From a bacterium (GTDB lineage Bacteria > Zhuqueibacterota > Zhuqueibacteria > Residuimicrobiales > Krinioviventaceae), in the NCBI GenBank assembly GCA_029561455.1, contig JAKQIY010000006.1, forward strand, positions 1 to 64,000: a stretch of 64,000 bases of DNA, given 5' to 3'. The position numbers and the translations under genes are program-made. The notes below the pieces were generated by a model. The model was not told the origin of the DNA and searched no databases. It worked only from the letters and a program-made list of their open reading frames with translations. Positions 56,169-64,000 of this stretch are shown piece after piece. Numbering within the stretch: position 1 is the stretch's first letter; every line of letters starts with the position of its first letter.

Positions 56169-56723
56169 TTCACTCACCCACCATTAAGAAATTCAATCAC
56201 TGTGCTTGATTAAGAATATTAATATTATCGAACCGCCTTAAACCCATTACAGTCAAATATGAAATTTAATTTAAGAAAAGCAAGAAAAAAATTACATTTT
56301 CTGATATTTATTATTTCCCAGAAAAAAATTTGGAATCAGCCTTGCTCGACCTGGGGATGTTCCCCAGGTCGTACAATAAAGCCGGATATATATCCGGTTG
56401 TTTGTAATTGGAAAAGAAATATTAATTTTGTGAAGGGGCGATTCAATAACCACCCATTCATTTAATGATCATTTGAAAAAATTTATATTATTGACCAAAT
56501 GGGCGAAGCATGTTTTTCTGGAAATATTACAATTTATAATGCGACTGGATCAGATGCTTCGCCCCTACCGGGTAAAATAAATTACCAGGATTGGGGCTTT
56601 ATAATTTTTTTGCTTTATCATGCACATTTGTTTTTGGGCGACCCACCGGGTCGCCCTACCGAAAATTTCTTTTGCGAAAATCAGCGTTGTCTGTGCATAA
56701 AATAAAATGCAAAACTATGAAAA
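56169..56723. repeat. Repeat-rich spacer with a variant double hairpin
   Basis: 56347-56371 repeats the CGACCTGGGGA/TCCCCAGGTCG hairpin (loop TGT). The hairpin after it (56381-56399, GCCGGATA/TATCCGGT) has a different stem sequence but sits at the same place as CGGGACA/TGTCCCG in the other copies. 56501-56579 is the second GGGCGAAGCAT...ATGCTTCGCCC element, and 56636-56661 is a GGGCGACC/GGTCGCCC hairpin followed by CCTACC. No gene seen. Confidence 0.6.
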
Positions 56724-57617
56724 TTATTTTTCACCCTGCGGTATTAGCAGCAGTTTGTCATCGCCCAATAGCTGCGCGACAAGGTTCTGTACCGCGGCTT
56801 CCCATTTCAGCGGTTCACCGGTCAGGTCGGTACGTCGATCCTGGTTGATAACGTGGGCTATTTCTTCATCGCTAATCAAATCGCGGATATCCACAAGCGA
56901 TTTAAGAAAGCCGGTCTTTTTGGCAATAATGCCTTCGGCGCCGCAGCGCACTATCTTGCCGTTTTTATCCAGCAGCGCGCCGGTTACCTGCAGCACATCC
57001 GCCGGCGCGTCCAGATCGGACAGCCATTTGGAGGGTTCGCTATTGCCGGTGCCAAGCTGCAATTCCTTGCTGCCCAGCAGGTTCTTCATACGCATAAAGT
57101 ACTCGCCAAAGCCCACGGTGATATACAGAAAATAATCCACATTTTCTTTGGCGGCACGGGCCAGCAGGCTGTCCTTCCAGGCTTTGGAGGGCGCCAGGCG
57201 GTACAACACCATTTGCGTCTTGTCCTCTTCATTGCCTGAAGAGGTTCGCGTTGTCGGCGAATTAAAGGCATCTACATTGCCCATATAAACATCCGGGGCT
57301 TTTTCAGGATCAAGATCAATAAAAGTTAACGGTTTGAGACCGGCTATTTTGCCGGCATAAGCGTCGATCCCGTCCAGTAATGGTTCCAGGGCGGCTTTGC
57401 GCTCGTCTTCAAAAAATGCTTTATACAGCCGGACATCGAATTCTGCCGGCAGCAATCCTACCTGGCCGGTGATGGCGACTTTTTTCCCATCATAATAGGG
57501 CGCTTTGTTCATCACTTTGGTGCTGCTGGAACGCATACCACTAAAAATCCCTGCACAACTGGTTATTAAAGCCAGGCTCAGGATCAATGCCACAGTTAAC
57601 CATTTGTTATTCTTCAT
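56724..57617 (-). CDS. Uncharacterised lipoprotein
   Basis: This lipoprotein of about 297 residues (signal LILSLALITSC) is of no recognised family. Visible segments are GKKVAITGQVGLLPAEFDVR near residue 43, a Ser/Asn-rich linker (TRTSSGNEEDK), and YFLYITVGFGEYFMRMKNLL. The C-terminal half mentions Cys once (VRCGAEGIIAKKTGFL). It could be a CsgG-like or peptidoglycan-associated factor, but no motif proves it. GGGAGAAG precedes the ATG at 57617; the frame extends upstream to 57647 without support. Confidence 0.7.
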   Translation of the reverse strand: MKNNKWLTVALILSLALITSCAGIFSGMRSSSTKVMNKAPYYDGKKVAITGQVGLLPAEFDVRLYKAFFEDERKAALEPLLDGIDAYAGKIAGLKPLTFIDLDPEKAPDVYMGNVDAFNSPTTRTSSGNEEDKTQMVLYRLAPSKAWKDSLLARAAKENVDYFLYITVGFGEYFMRMKNLLGSKELQLGTGNSEPSKWLSDLDAPADVLQVTGALLDKNGKIVRCGAEGIIAKKTGFLKSLVDIRDLISDEEIAHVINQDRRTDLTGEPLKWEAAVQNLVAQLLGDDKLLLIPQGEK

Positions 57618-57838
57618 CGCTTCTCCCAAGTTCACTGATTTACACACCCGGTTTTACGACAAGTGACTCGACTGATTATTATTTACGCCGGGGAATGGTA
57701 TAAAACTAAAAAAAAGTCCCGGCAAAGTCAATTGAAAACTGCAAAATTTAATAATTTTTTGTGAGATAAATCAAATTCATACGGCGGCCGACACGTATAT
57801 TAATAAGTCACTAATAACCAAACCACAGAGGATTTATT

Positions 57839-58495
57839 ATGAAAACCAGAATACTCTTAATTACCACACTTGTTTCTTTATTTTCATTACAAATAATCCT
57901 GGCGCATGAACAACATGGGTTATGGCGTTCCACCCGCATAAATGTGAATGCCGGCCTGGGCGACAATGCGGAATCGCATGCCACTATTATTAATGACGAT
58001 CTGGTCAATACCAGCTTTAGCGGCAGCGGCGTGCATGGCGCCCTGGGAATAGGCAAGCATATCGACAGCGGTTTGTGGGGTGATTTTAGCCTGGAAACCC
58101 GTGGCATGAATGGTGAAGCTCAAGTTTCATTTAGTGATGACGTTTCCACTCATGCCGTGGCTTTGATGCCGATCATGGTGGGATTAAGGTATTATCTCTT
58201 TCAGGATATAGATACCGGCTTTCAGCCCTTTTTTCATATTGCGGCCGGCCCGGTCATTGGCGCGGAATCAACAAATAAAGTGGGTACGACCATCAGTCAT
58301 GAAGCACATTCCGAAACAACGATGGGTTGGAAATATGGCGGCGGTGTGGATTTTATGCTGACCAACTGGCTGGCTCTTGAAATGGCCGGCAGTTATCTGG
58401 ATATGCAGGATTTTAAAACGCCCCTCAATGGCGCTACCAATTTTAACGGCTGGAGTGTTTCCTTTGGCGTGTGCCTGTTTCTTGGCGCACAATAA
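57839..58495 (+). CDS. Small outer-membrane beta-barrel protein
   Basis: This 218-residue exported protein has a signal peptide (residues 1-22). An 8-strand-type barrel pattern follows: INVNAGLGDNAESHATII, LGIGKHIDSGLWGDFSLETR, LMPIMVGLRYYLF, PFFHIAAGPVIGAEST, GWKYGGGVDFMLTNWLALEM, and a C-terminal WSVSFGVCLFLGAQ. It resembles opacity/OmpA-membrane-domain-like proteins; it has no OmpA C-terminal domain. GAGGA precedes the ATG. It ends only 4 bp from the convergent LOG-like gene, with no terminator between. Confidence 0.8.
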   Translation: MKTRILLITTLVSLFSLQIILAHEQHGLWRSTRINVNAGLGDNAESHATIINDDLVNTSFSGSGVHGALGIGKHIDSGLWGDFSLETRGMNGEAQVSFSDDVSTHAVALMPIMVGLRYYLFQDIDTGFQPFFHIAAGPVIGAESTNKVGTTISHEAHSETTMGWKYGGGVDFMLTNWLALEMAGSYLDMQDFKTPLNGATNFNGWSVSFGVCLFLGAQ

Positions 58496-58499
58496 CCGG

Positions 58500-59006
58500 T
58501 TAGGCTCTGCGGCTGATGATCTCGCGGATATGCTCTATACATTCCGCCGGAGTAGCTGTGTGCATCAGCAGACCGTTTTCTTCATACTCCGGGAAATAGC
58601 TTCCCGGAGTGAATTGTAACAATATAACCGGTTTGGCGTTTTTCAAGGCCAGGGCAATTTCCGAAATGGTGCCGGCCGAACCCGGCAGGGCAACGACGAC
58701 ATCGCTGCTGAGCACATTGATCAGGTTGCGGGCATCGGCCATGTTGGTAACGACAGGGATATCGATAAAAGGATTAGCCTCGTATTTGGTATTACCCGGC
58801 AGAATGCCCAGCGTCAGTCCACCTTTACTTTTTGCGCCTTCGGCGGAAGCGCGCATTACACCGGCGTCGCGGCCGCCATTCAGCAAAATCCAGCCATTAG
58901 CGGCAATCAATGCGCCCAGTTCAAACGCGGACTTGATAATGTCCTGCGTTACCCTGGCCCCACCCATGACGCCGATTACCGGGCGGCGTTTGGTTTTATA
59001 ATCCAA
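58500..59006 (-). CDS. LOG-like Rossmann-fold protein (TIGR00725 type)
   Basis: This 168-residue soluble protein has the lysine-decarboxylase-like/LOG fold: VIGVMGGARVTQDI at the start, LLNGGRDAGVMRASAEGAKS, and VALPGSAGTISEIALALKN, where family members carry the PGxxGTxxE motif. The PGGxGT first Gly pair is reduced to PGSAGT. LOG enzymes release cytokinin-type bases from nucleotides, but this short branch has no proven activity. The start is TTG, with GGGAGAG upstream. It follows rlmN by 1 bp on the same strand. Confidence 0.88.
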   Translation of the reverse strand: MDYKTKRRPVIGVMGGARVTQDIIKSAFELGALIAANGWILLNGGRDAGVMRASAEGAKSKGGLTLGILPGNTKYEANPFIDIPVVTNMADARNLINVLSSDVVVALPGSAGTISEIALALKNAKPVILLQFTPGSYFPEYEENGLLMHTATPAECIEHIREIISRRA

Positions 59007-59007
59007 A

Positions 59008-60063
59008 TCACTCTCTCCCTGTTATTTGGTTATCAGCCGGGACCTGCCCGGCCAGTTGTCCACATGCTGCGTCAATATCATCGCCTTTGCTCCAGCGCAC
59101 CGAAACCGGTCCACTCGCCAGGGGTAACAACCATTTGACAAATTGATCGACCTTGTCCGCATCCGGGCGGTTGAAACCGGCTATGCAAGTATTGTAAGGG
59201 ATAATATTCAACTTGCAGGGTATTTTACCAAGCAGTTTTCTCAATTCGTGGGCGTGCTTTTGACTGTCATTCAATCCGGCAAATAAAACATATTCAAAGG
59301 TAACCAGTTGTTTAGCGCCGGCAGCATAGTAGGTGATCGCTTTAAACAGGTCTTGCAGATGCCACTTTTTCGCAACCGGCATCATACCCAGACGTTGCTC
59401 CTGAAAGGGGGAATTGAGGGAAATTGCTAATTTGAATTTATGCTGTTCATCGGTAAAGCGGTATATATTATCCACCACCCCGGCAGTGGAAATGACAATA
59501 TGCCGGGCGCCGACGGCAATACCGTCCGAATGGTTGATGAGCTGCGCAGCTTTGATCACATTATCATAATTATTAAACGGCTCGCCCATCCCCATAAAAA
59601 CAATATTGGTCAGTTTAATACCCAGGTCGCGTTCCACAAATAAAACCTGGTCGACAATTTCACCAACTGTGAGGTTGCGTTTAAAACCGATTTTGGCGGT
59701 AGCGCAAAAGGCGCAGTTCAGGGCGCAGCCGACCTGCGATGAAATGCACAAGGTACGCCGGTCTTCATCCGGGATAAACACGCTTTCAATATGATGGCCA
59801 TCCATCAGGCGGAACAGGTACTTGGCCGTTGCGGTTGCGGCGGAGGTCTTTTTTTGCTGCAATTCTACATGCCCAAGAACGGCCATCTCCTGCAAACGCT
59901 GCCGGAAAGTTTTGGCGATATTGGTCATGGCATCGAAAGAGCGGGCTTTTTTCTCATAGATCCAGCTAAATAACTGACGGCCGCGGTATTTTTTTTCACC
60001 GGCGCTTTCAGCAAACGCTTCCAGTTCTTCCAGCGTTAGTCCGGTGAGGTTGGTAAAACTCAT
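59008..60063 (-). CDS. rlmN: Radical-SAM 23S rRNA/tRNA adenine methyltransferase RlmN
   Basis: This 351-residue enzyme methylates C2 of adenosine 2503 in 23S rRNA (and A37 of some tRNAs). The radical-SAM cysteines are Cys113, Cys117 and Cys120 in CALNCAFCATAKIGF. The resolving Cys is at residue 334 in DAACGQLAG, consistent with RlmN's dual-Cys mechanism. Other landmarks: FMGMGEPFNNYDNVIKA and ISTAGVV. AGGA precedes the ATG. It is translated together with the LOG-like gene. Confidence 0.97.
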   Translation of the reverse strand: MSFTNLTGLTLEELEAFAESAGEKKYRGRQLFSWIYEKKARSFDAMTNIAKTFRQRLQEMAVLGHVELQQKKTSAATATAKYLFRLMDGHHIESVFIPDEDRRTLCISSQVGCALNCAFCATAKIGFKRNLTVGEIVDQVLFVERDLGIKLTNIVFMGMGEPFNNYDNVIKAAQLINHSDGIAVGARHIVISTAGVVDNIYRFTDEQHKFKLAISLNSPFQEQRLGMMPVAKKWHLQDLFKAITYYAAGAKQLVTFEYVLFAGLNDSQKHAHELRKLLGKIPCKLNIIPYNTCIAGFNRPDADKVDQFVKWLLPLASGPVSVRWSKGDDIDAACGQLAGQVPADNQITGRE

Positions 60064-60445
60064 TATTAATATCCTGATTTCTTTTTAAATCATGTCTTCT
60101 ATTTTAAAGGGTCGTTCAATAAATTCATTCACTTGAAACATAAGGGAATGTATAGCACACCTTTCTGCAAATTCCATAAAAATAAAGTGATAATCCAATG
60201 TATAGATTGAAAACTTATAGCCAACAATTTTCGTAGGTGTACTACACATTCCCATTCTATACCTTTTGATACAGCTCCGGGAAAAGCGTAAGATATTGTC
60301 CGCATTGTCCAGGTAGTTCACAACTTTTGCGGAAACCGGAATTATAAAAAGGGAAAATATTATCACTCTATAAATGTAACAATTTAATATTCCTCCATCA
60401 AGCAAAACAATACGTCTTTTGCAGGCACAGCGGTATTTTCCTGTA
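60064..60445. other. Spacer between rlmN and the MoxR operon, no supportable gene
   Basis: An open frame at 60085-60405 (minus) has no ribosome binding site and no recognisable features and is not called. The right end holds a promoter for moxR (next entry). Confidence 0.5.
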
Positions 60446-60474
60446 TTGACTTTAGGATAAAAAATCCCTATTTT
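60446..60474 (+). promoter_or_regulatory. Probable sigma70-type promoter of the MoxR operon
   Basis: TTGACT at 60446-60451 and TATTTT at 60469-60474 are separated by 17 bp. They lie 79 bp before the ATG of the MoxR gene. Confidence 0.5.
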
Positions 60475-60552
60475 TTACGGAACTAACAGTAAATGAAAAA
60501 GTTACAGTACCATATATTAGTATTTTCAACGACCAGCGCATCCGGAGGTTAC

Positions 60553-61563
60553 ATGAGCGCCAGCACCATAAACAAAAGTGATGATAGAGAAATTGTCAAA
60601 CAGTTAAAAAAATCGCATGACGACCTGGTGAATGAAATCGGCAAGGTGATCATTGGTCAGCGTCAAATTATTGATGAACTGCTGATCTCGCTGCTCTCCA
60701 GGGGCCATTGTTTACTGGTCGGCGTGCCGGGACTGGCCAAAACCCTGCTTATCAGCACCCTGGCCCGGGTTTTGAATCTTAAATTCAGCAGGATCCAGTT
60801 CACCCCGGACCTGATGCCTTCGGATATTACCGGCACCGAAGTGCTCGAGGAAGACCAAAGTACCGGCCGCAAGTCTTTTAAATATATACAAGGCCCGGTT
60901 TTTGCCAATATCGTGCTGGCGGACGAAATCAACCGTACTCCCCCCAAAACCCAGTCCGCCCTGTTACAGGCCATGCAGGAACACGAAGTATCTGCAGCAG
61001 GAGTTACCTATAAACTGGACGAGCCTTTTTTTGTGTTGGCAACCCAGAACCCGATCGAGCAGGAAGGCACCTATCCCCTGCCCGAAGCCCAGTTGGATCG
61101 TTTCATGTTCAATCTATGGGTAGATTACCCGACTCATGCGGAAGAAGAACAGATCGTGCATTCCACCACCAGCGCTTATAGCGCCGATCTGAAAACAATA
61201 CTCAATGCACAAGATATCATGGAATTGCAGGAACTGATCCGGCGGGTGCCGGTGGCGGACAATGTCGTCAGCTATGCTGTGAAACTGGCGCGGCTCACCC
61301 GACCGGGCAACGAGGAAGCGCCCAAATTCATCAAAGAGTGGATCAACTGGGGCGCCGGGCCGCGCGCTTCGCAATATATGGTGCTGGGCGCCAAAACCCG
61401 CGCCGTTCTGGACGGTCGGCCCACCCCGGCTATTGAAGATGTGCAGGCGGTCGCCAAATCGGTGCTTCGCCACCGGCTGGTGTGTAATTTTAATGCCGAA
61501 GCCGAAGGCGTCAGCGCCGCCGACGTGGTTGAAAAATTACTGCAAGAACTGGGTAAAAAATAA
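60553..61563 (+). CDS. MoxR-family AAA+ ATPase
   Basis: This 336-residue cytoplasmic chaperone-like ATPase has Walker A GVPGLAKT, Walker B IVLADEINR with the family-typical PPKTQSALLQAMQE, and the sensor region ATQNPIEQEGTYPLPEAQLD. It is followed by a DUF58 gene, the standard partner, which suggests assembly or activation of a membrane or metal-containing complex. GGAGGT precedes the ATG at 60553; an earlier ATG at 60493 is not needed. Confidence 0.95.
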   Translation: MSASTINKSDDREIVKQLKKSHDDLVNEIGKVIIGQRQIIDELLISLLSRGHCLLVGVPGLAKTLLISTLARVLNLKFSRIQFTPDLMPSDITGTEVLEEDQSTGRKSFKYIQGPVFANIVLADEINRTPPKTQSALLQAMQEHEVSAAGVTYKLDEPFFVLATQNPIEQEGTYPLPEAQLDRFMFNLWVDYPTHAEEEQIVHSTTSAYSADLKTILNAQDIMELQELIRRVPVADNVVSYAVKLARLTRPGNEEAPKFIKEWINWGAGPRASQYMVLGAKTRAVLDGRPTPAIEDVQAVAKSVLRHRLVCNFNAEAEGVSAADVVEKLLQELGKK

Positions 61564-61644
61564 TTCGCGCCGCAAGTGTTTGGTTTTTGTTGATATATTT
61601 ACAAATTATTCAAGATGTACCGGCCAGAGACCGGAACCGGAAAA

Positions 61645-62553
61645 ATGATACAACAAAATATTGACCTGAAAAAATTTCTCAACCCCGAAGCGGTATCCAA
61701 ACTCGCCAATCTGAACCTGGTGGCGCGGCTGGTTGTGGAAGGGTTTATCACCGGTTTGCACCGCAGTCCCTATCATGGCTTTAGTGTGGAATTCGCTGAA
61801 TACCGCCAGTATATGCCGGGTGATGACATTCGTCATATCGACTGGAAAGTATATGGCAAAACCGACCGCTTTTATGTAAAACAATTTGAGGAAGAAACCA
61901 ATTTAAAAGCCTATATCTTGCTGGATACTTCGGCTTCCATGTCTTATACTTCCCATTCTATATCAAAATTCCAGTATGCCACCTACCTGTCCGCCGCGAT
62001 GAGCTATCTTATGTTGAAGCAGCGGGACTCGGTGGGGCTGGTAACCTTTGATAAAAAGATCCGCAAATATCTGCCGCCGCGTTCGGTAAACACTTATTTG
62101 CCGGTCATTTTGCAGCAATTACATAAAACCCGCACCGGCACGCAAACCAATATATCCGCAACCTTTCACCAGATGGCGGAGCGGATCAAACGGCGCGGCC
62201 TGATCATTATCTTGTCAGATTTAATGGACGATCCCGATAAAGTGATCTCCGGCCTGAAGCATTTTCGCCACAACAAGCATGAAGTCGTGGTATTTCATAT
62301 TCTCGATCCACTGGAACGCACCTTTAATTTCGGGCAGGATGCAACCTTTATCGACCTGGAAACCAACGAAAAAATGGCCACTCAACCCTGGCACATTCGT
62401 GCGGAATATCGCAAGCTGCTGGCAAAATTTATTGAAACATATAAAAATCAATGTCTGGCCAACCGTATTGATTATGTTTTGATGGACACACAAGAGAACT
62501 TTGACCGGGCTTTGATGCAATACCTGGTAAAGAGAAAACGAATTGGCGGGTAA
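61645..62553 (+). CDS. DUF58 domain protein, partner of MoxR
   Basis: This soluble protein of about 302 residues has the DUF58/von Willebrand A-like core: GFSVEFAEYRQYMPGDDIRH, IDWKVYGKTDRFYVKQFEEE, and a metal-site-like LLDTSASMSY (DxSxS). DUF58 proteins regularly follow MoxR ATPases and may bridge them to membrane targets; no membrane segment is present here. A start at 61645 is chosen (GGAAAA upstream); the frame begins at 61615. Confidence 0.92.
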   Translation: MIQQNIDLKKFLNPEAVSKLANLNLVARLVVEGFITGLHRSPYHGFSVEFAEYRQYMPGDDIRHIDWKVYGKTDRFYVKQFEEETNLKAYILLDTSASMSYTSHSISKFQYATYLSAAMSYLMLKQRDSVGLVTFDKKIRKYLPPRSVNTYLPVILQQLHKTRTGTQTNISATFHQMAERIKRRGLIIILSDLMDDPDKVISGLKHFRHNKHEVVVFHILDPLERTFNFGQDATFIDLETNEKMATQPWHIRAEYRKLLAKFIETYKNQCLANRIDYVLMDTQENFDRALMQYLVKRKRIGG

Positions 62554-62588
62554 CATAAAACCGGTAATTACGGCGGGGTGCAATTAAA

Positions 62589-64000
62589 ATGAATCCATAT
62601 TTTTTATGGCTGGGAATACTTGCCGTTATATTTGTGGTCTTTTTTATCGGCAGGTGGCGCAAGGCAAGGAAACAATCCAGGTTCCAGGCGCGCTTGTTTA
62701 TCCTGTTTTTCCTGTTTGTGCTGGCGCCGACTATTCTGCTTTTAACAATTGCCGGTTCGCTTTTTACCAAGAGCAGCCGGCTGCTCAATCCCCCGGAAAT
62801 TGAACAAGCGCTGTCGCAATCCCTGGATATTTTACGCCTGCACTTTGAACAAAAGGCGGAATCATTTATTAAAGAATACCCGGATTTCAAACAGCTCAAC
62901 CGGCATATTCTTGAGAAAAACGAACTGGATTATGCCGGGATTTTGCACATACAGAGCGGTCAAGTGGTCATGGAACAATTCCAAAGCATTAATCCGGCGA
63001 TTAGCCGGCCGCTCGGCGATCTTGCCCCCGCCAGTTTTGAAATGTTGAAAAACGACGGCTTTGCGGCCCAGAATGTTACCAGTCAGGGCCGGTACTATTA
63101 TGAATATTACCGGTTACAGCCGGACTCGATGATAATCCTGGCCGCTTTTGCCATAACCCAATCGCAACTGCAAACCCGGCAGGACATATCACGGGTTTTA
63201 AAGAATTACACGTCGCTCAGTTTGTTTCGCGAGACCATACTTGAAAAAAAACTGATCTGGGTTTTTGCTATCATCTTGCTGATTTTGCTGGCGTTGATTT
63301 CCTTTCAACTGGCAAATATTATTTCCAAAGGGATTGGCGGGCCGATCAAACAATTAAGTGACGGGATGCGGCGAATTGGAGCCGGCGACCTGGCTCACCG
63401 TCTGCACTTTAAAGCGGATGATGAGATCGGTTACCTGGTCGAATCCTTTAACCGCATGGCGGAAGAACTGCTGGTCAGTCGTGAAAGCCTGAAACGGGCG
63501 GAACGCGCAGCCGCCTGGCGCGATGTGGCAAGACAAATTTCCCATGAACTGAAAAACCCTCTTACCCCTATCGAATTATCCCTGTACCGGCTTAAAACCA
63601 GTATGGGTGATACCATCGCCAATAATGAAGACCTGGCCGAATCACTGCGAATAATAGAAGAAGAAATTGCCTCCATGCGGCGGCTGGCCGGCGAGTTTTC
63701 GGAATTTGCCCGCATGCCGCAATTACAGTTACAGGAAGAAGATATAATTTCTATCATCAGCGATTCCGCCAGGCTGTATGGCGATCACCCCATTCATCTG
63801 AATCTGCCCGACGCCTTGCCTGCCAGGCAGCTCGACCGCGAACAGATGCGCCGGGTGTTCAATAATCTGCTCAAAAATGCTATCGAAGCCTCTGCGCCGA
63901 CAGCGCCGGTAACTATAAATGCCGAGGTACAAAATCAGAAAATCCTTATCCGCATCAGCGATAGCGGTTGCGGCATGGATGAAAACGAACTGGCGCGGGT
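62589..64000 (+). CDS. NtrY-like sensor histidine kinase, 3' end outside the window
   Basis: The frame stays open to the window edge (470 codons visible), so the gene is partial. Two N-terminal membrane segments (about residues 4-20 and 36-56) are followed by a periplasmic sensor region of some 160 residues. A third membrane segment (LIWVFAIILLILLALISF) leads into a HAMP domain (LANIISKGIGGPIKQLSDGM). The phosphoacceptor His319 lies in the H-box ISHELKNPLTPIELS, the form typical of NtrY. The ATPase N-box region (VFNNLLKNAIEAS) and the G1 start (ISDSGCGMDE) follow. NtrY kinases usually signal to a sigma54-linked response regulator, expected just beyond the edge. GGGG sequence lies 9 nt before the ATG. 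Confidence 0.9.
   Translation, partial: MNPYFLWLGILAVIFVVFFIGRWRKARKQSRFQARLFILFFLFVLAPTILLLTIAGSLFTKSSRLLNPPEIEQALSQSLDILRLHFEQKAESFIKEYPDFKQLNRHILEKNELDYAGILHIQSGQVVMEQFQSINPAISRPLGDLAPASFEMLKNDGFAAQNVTSQGRYYYEYYRLQPDSMIILAAFAITQSQLQTRQDISRVLKNYTSLSLFRETILEKKLIWVFAIILLILLALISFQLANIISKGIGGPIKQLSDGMRRIGAGDLAHRLHFKADDEIGYLVESFNRMAEELLVSRESLKRAERAAAWRDVARQISHELKNPLTPIELSLYRLKTSMGDTIANNEDLAESLRIIEEEIASMRRLAGEFSEFARMPQLQLQEEDIISIISDSARLYGDHPIHLNLPDALPARQLDREQMRRVFNNLLKNAIEASAPTAPVTINAEVQNQKILIRISDSGCGMDENELAR

Noticed and set aside
60085-60405. Minus-strand frame of 106 codons
   Set aside because: No ribosome binding site, no domain, and unusual amino-acid order; most likely chance.

Overview
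The window reads as a chromosomal segment of a Gram-negative bacterium of the FCB superphylum, most likely from a Calditrichota/KSB1/Ignavibacteria-type lineage. This is inferred. The evidence is six large exported proteins ending in NYPNPFN-type C-terminal sorting domains (type IX secretion style), a DUF4249-like/TonB-receptor pair, a FISUMP-domain lipoprotein, many Tat- and lipoprotein-type exported proteins, and a SUF operon with SufU and SufT. No tRNA, rRNA, CRISPR array, prophage or transposase gene was seen.

Layout. 1-1.04 kb is hairpin-rich non-coding DNA. 1.1-8.4 kb is a minus-strand block: LiaF-like and PspC membrane proteins, an exported isoaspartyl methyltransferase, a cyclic-nucleotide-binding protein, a NUDIX hydrolase overlapping an amidase, and an ABC ATPase/permease pair. 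8.7-12.6 kb carries a surface protein and lipoprotein hydrolase pair, an aminotransferase, rlmH and khpA. 12.9-14.95 kb is groES-groEL behind a CIRCE operator. 15-26.7 kb is a minus-strand run of secreted or exported proteins: M6 metalloprotease, SMP-30 lactonase-like protein, DUF362 protein, regulator-propeller protein, GH3 beta-glucosidase and a Tat oxidoreductase.

26.85-27.45 kb is the most unusual non-coding stretch. It holds a 17-codon leader-like ORF with a near-perfect Shine-Dalgarno, four consecutive perfect hairpins (the first and last terminator-like), then a 12-bp inverted repeat and a sigma54-type -24/-12 element ahead of a 1025-residue repeat protein. 31-40 kb holds the FISUMP lipoprotein, the DUF4249-like/TonB receptor pair, a PhzF-family protein with an ambiguous start codon, and a GH31 alpha-xylosidase-like enzyme with a PA14 insert. 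40.9-47.2 kb is a complete SUF iron-sulfur operon (rrf2-sufB-sufC-sufD-sufT-Rieske-sufS-sufU) behind an IscR-like palindrome.

47.5-49.7 kb holds a ThuA-domain protein and a sugar nucleotidyltransferase. 49.7-56.7 kb is an AT-rich accessory region. It contains two secreted proteins that share an 82-nt identical 3' end, a DUF6883/DUF4926 pair, an unrecognised envelope protein and several families of dispersed hairpin repeats. 56.7-64 kb holds a lipoprotein, a beta-barrel protein, a LOG-like protein, rlmN, and a MoxR/DUF58 pair followed by an NtrY-like histidine kinase cut by the window edge.

Working together: the SUF genes build and deliver Fe-S clusters under probable Rrf2 feedback. GH3, GH31, the Tat oxidoreductase, the lactonase-like protein and the TonB receptor suggest plant-polysaccharide or oligosaccharide use. 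GroESL, PspC and the exported repair enzyme belong to stress and envelope upkeep.
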